Virus record (IMG/VR): IMGVR_UViG_3300042881_002960
Location: 1-20,282 of that record
Length of the DNA: 20,282 nucleotides
From: a virus
Reading direction: 5' to 3' (one strand)
This document shows positions 18,615 to 20,282 of this stretch, in pieces (positions within the stretch are counted from its first letter, which is position 1; each line of letters opens with the position of its first letter). The position numbers were made by a program, and so were the translations under genes. The notes below the pieces were generated by a model. That model ran no database searches, was not told the origin of the DNA, and saw only the letters and a program-made list of their open reading frames with translations.

Positions 18615-18975
18615 CGAACTGGTCGCGTGGATCGGGGAAGGCAAGCCCCTGCGAGAATGGTGCAGGATCGCCGGAAACCCACCGTGGCGAACGATTTACG
18701 AGTGGCTCGAGGAGGATGAGGAAACGTCCGCACGCATCGCGCGCGCGCGCGAGGATGGACACGACGCGCTGGCCGAGCAATGCCAGGTGCTGTCGGACAC
18801 CCCGCCACGCGATGCCGTCGAGGTGCAATGGCGCAAGCTCCAGATCGAGACGCGCCTGAAGCTGCTCGCGAAGTGGAACCCGCGCAAGTACGGCGACCGG
18901 GTCGGCGTCGACCACGCCGGCGGCGTCAGCATCGTCCTGAAGACCAACGTCCCCGATGCCGAAGACGGACATTGA
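18418..18975 (+). CDS. Terminase small subunit
   Basis: A protein of up to 185 residues. The region from about residue 60 onward is the small-terminase core: RLLDELVAWIGEGKPLREW and AGNPPWRTIYEWLEEDEE (HTH), RIARAREDGHDALAEQC, then VEVQWRKLQIETRLKLLAKWNPRKYGDR and GVSIVL. It recognises the packaging start and recruits the large subunit. The ATG at 18418 has GGAGG 9 bases upstream but its first 55 residues are low-complexity and lie over the HTH gene in another frame; TTG at 18517 gives 152 residues, and there is no later common start codon before the core. The 3' end overlaps the large subunit by 20 bases. Confidence 0.75.
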   Translation: MPRSRTKPSTPSANSTKTTASATDASQGSSDSTLKPSRKSAATSAGQQPPKHGSAWSREDRTRLLDELVAWIGEGKPLREWCRIAGNPPWRTIYEWLEEDEETSARIARAREDGHDALAEQCQVLSDTPPRDAVEVQWRKLQIETRLKLLAKWNPRKYGDRVGVDHAGGVSIVLKTNVPDAEDGH

Positions 18976-20282
18976 ACTCACGTATGCGCCTCGAGCGTGG
19001 CAGCGCGAGTGCCACCTCCTGAAGCGGCGGTTCACCGTCCTGGTGCTGCACCGCCGCGCCGGCAAGACCGAGCTGGCGATCATGGAACTCATCAACCGCG
19101 CTGTCAAGTGCAGCCGGGAACTGGGGTTCTTCGTGTACGTCGCGCCGTTCCTGAAGCAGGCGAAGGCCATCGCGTGGGCGCGACTGAAGGACAAGCTCGG
19201 CCCCCTGCGCGCGACCGGGGCGGTCGATGTCAACGAGGTTGATCTCGCCGTGACGTTCAAGCACAACGGCGCGATGATCCGCCTGTTCGGTGGCGACAAC
19301 CCCGACGCCCTGCGCGGCATCCGCCTCGACGGTGCGGTCATTGACGAGGTCGCCCAGATCAAGCCCGAGGTATGGACGGAGATCGTGCAGCCGGCGCTCG
19401 CCGACCGCAAGGGATGGGCGCTGTTCATCGGCACACCCGCCGGAATGAACCTGTTCGCCGAGCTGTACTACAAGGCCGGGAACCTCGAGGATTGGGTGGC
19501 GAAACGGTACACCGTCAACGACACCGACGCGCTCGACCCAGACGAGGTCGCTCGCCTGAAGCGCGACATGTCACCGGAGGCGTTCGCTCGCGAGTTCCTG
19601 TGCGACTTCAGCGCGGCAGGCGACGACCAGCTCATCTCGCTCGCCGACGCCGAGGCCGCCTCCGAGCGCGAGTACCCGGACGGAGACGTCATCGACTCCC
19701 CGCTGGTGATCGGCGTCGACCCCGCCCGGTTCGGCGACGACCGCAGCGTCATCATGCTGCGGCAGGGGCTGCGCGCCGAGGAGCCGATCATCCGGCACGG
19801 CATTGACAACATGAGCCTCGCGAGCCTGGTCGCCAACGTCATCGAGGATCGCGACCCCGACGCGGTGTTCATCGACGCAGGCGCTGGTGCCGGCGTGATC
19901 GACCGACTGCGGCAGCTCGGGTACGACGTCACCGAGGTCGCGTTCGGCGGCAAGGCGACCTACCCGAACCTGTTCGTCAACAAGCGCACCGAGATGTGGT
20001 GGGCTGTCAAGGAGTGGCTCGAGGCCGGCGGATCGATCCCCGACGAGTCGACGCTGAAGGTCGAGCTGTCGACGCCGACCTACTCCTACGACACGGTCGG
20101 ACGCCGCGTCCTCGAGTCGAAGGACGAGATCAAGAAGCGCCTGCAAGGCGGCGGCTCGCCAGACATCGCCGACGCGCTCGCGCTCACGTTCTCGTTCGCC
20201 GTCAGCAAGCAGCTTCCGCGCGAGGTGCGCGACCGCATCACGAAGCGCGGCAGCGACTACGACCCATACGAACGGGAACCGT
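18956..20282 (+). CDS. Terminase large subunit (partial at window end)
   Basis: ATG at 18956, in another frame and overlapping the small subunit by 20 bases; 442 residues are visible and the gene runs off the window. The ATPase motor shows Walker A HRRAGKTE (32-39), Walker B AVIDE (127-131) and the coupling motif GTP (159-161). The nuclease domain shows VIGVDPARFGDD (251-262) with Asp255, FIDAGAGAG (305-313) with Asp307, and SPDIADAL (401-408) with Asp406: the three metal-binding acids of the RNase H-like nuclease. The enzyme cuts concatemeric DNA and pumps it into the procapsid. Length so far fits a 450-550 residue family; little is missing. Confidence 0.92.
   Translation, partial: MPKTDIELTYAPRAWQRECHLLKRRFTVLVLHRRAGKTELAIMELINRAVKCSRELGFFVYVAPFLKQAKAIAWARLKDKLGPLRATGAVDVNEVDLAVTFKHNGAMIRLFGGDNPDALRGIRLDGAVIDEVAQIKPEVWTEIVQPALADRKGWALFIGTPAGMNLFAELYYKAGNLEDWVAKRYTVNDTDALDPDEVARLKRDMSPEAFAREFLCDFSAAGDDQLISLADAEAASEREYPDGDVIDSPLVIGVDPARFGDDRSVIMLRQGLRAEEPIIRHGIDNMSLASLVANVIEDRDPDAVFIDAGAGAGVIDRLRQLGYDVTEVAFGGKATYPNLFVNKRTEMWWAVKEWLEAGGSIPDESTLKVELSTPTYSYDTVGRRVLESKDEIKKRLQGGGSPDIADALALTFSFAVSKQLPREVRDRITKRGSDYDPYEREP

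Noticed and set aside
18526-19434. 302-aa - strand ORF over the terminase genes
   Set aside because: Both terminase subunits are clear on the + strand; the opposite frame has no recognisable domain.

Overview
The window is a 20.3 kb piece of a GC-rich double-stranded DNA bacteriophage, most likely a podovirus-like tailed phage of a Gram-negative, GC-rich host. This rests on a membrane-associated large virion protein next to a pectate-lyase-fold tailspike, a lipoprotein-type (spanin-like) lysis gene that needs an outer membrane, a RecT/RusA recombination set, and a small/large terminase pair. No ribosomal RNA, tRNA, CRISPR array, integrase or transposase was seen, and no host genus can be read from the sequence. 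Coding density is very high and there is no gene-free stretch above 300 bases.

Layout. (1) 1-6657, rightward late genes: the C-terminal part of a large internal-virion-type protein, a 723-aa tailspike whose beta-helix half is markedly AT-rich, a 74-aa holin-like protein, a beta-rich structural protein, a glycine-rich adhesin-like protein and its 104-aa partner, then a lipoprotein with an internal membrane segment (unimolecular-spanin-like) and a 37-aa one-helix membrane protein. (2) 6658-6795, convergent junction with two hairpins, one a good leftward intrinsic terminator. (3) 6796-13220, a leftward run of 18 genes, mostly overlapping by 4-41 bases. In transcription order: small regulators (including a winged helix), an orphan C5 cytosine methyltransferase, a CsrA-like protein, an HTH protein, a zinc-ribbon protein, several small coiled-coil proteins including a duplicated pair, then RusA, a RecT-like annealing protein and a Gp157-like protein. 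(4) 13221-13381, a divergent promoter region with two opposed TTGACA boxes and a palindrome. (5) 13382-15056, rightward: a metallophosphoesterase and three small phage proteins, one with HExxH. (6) 15041-16329, two leftward genes set against the flow: an unknown 182-aa protein and a PD-(D/E)XK nuclease-like protein. (7) 16330-20282, rightward: a promoter and structured leader, a DUF1376-type replication protein whose gene carries iteron-like repeats, small proteins, an XRE-like regulator, the small terminase and the start of the large terminase, cut by the window end.

How it fits together. The leftward block looks like the early takeover and recombination operon (methylation, RNA-level and DNA-level regulators, RecT/RusA). 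The DUF1376 gene with its repeat array is a candidate replication module and origin. Terminase leads off the right end into the expected portal/head genes, and the left part carries tail, host recognition and lysis. The most notable items are: iteron-like repeats read in different codon phases inside the DUF1376 gene; a leader with mutually exclusive hairpins just upstream; a RecT-like protein that appears to carry its own OB-like domain and SSB-like acidic tip; a CsrA-like regulator; and a spanin-like protein with an unusual cytoplasmic tail. All functions are inferred from sequence motifs; no database search was run.
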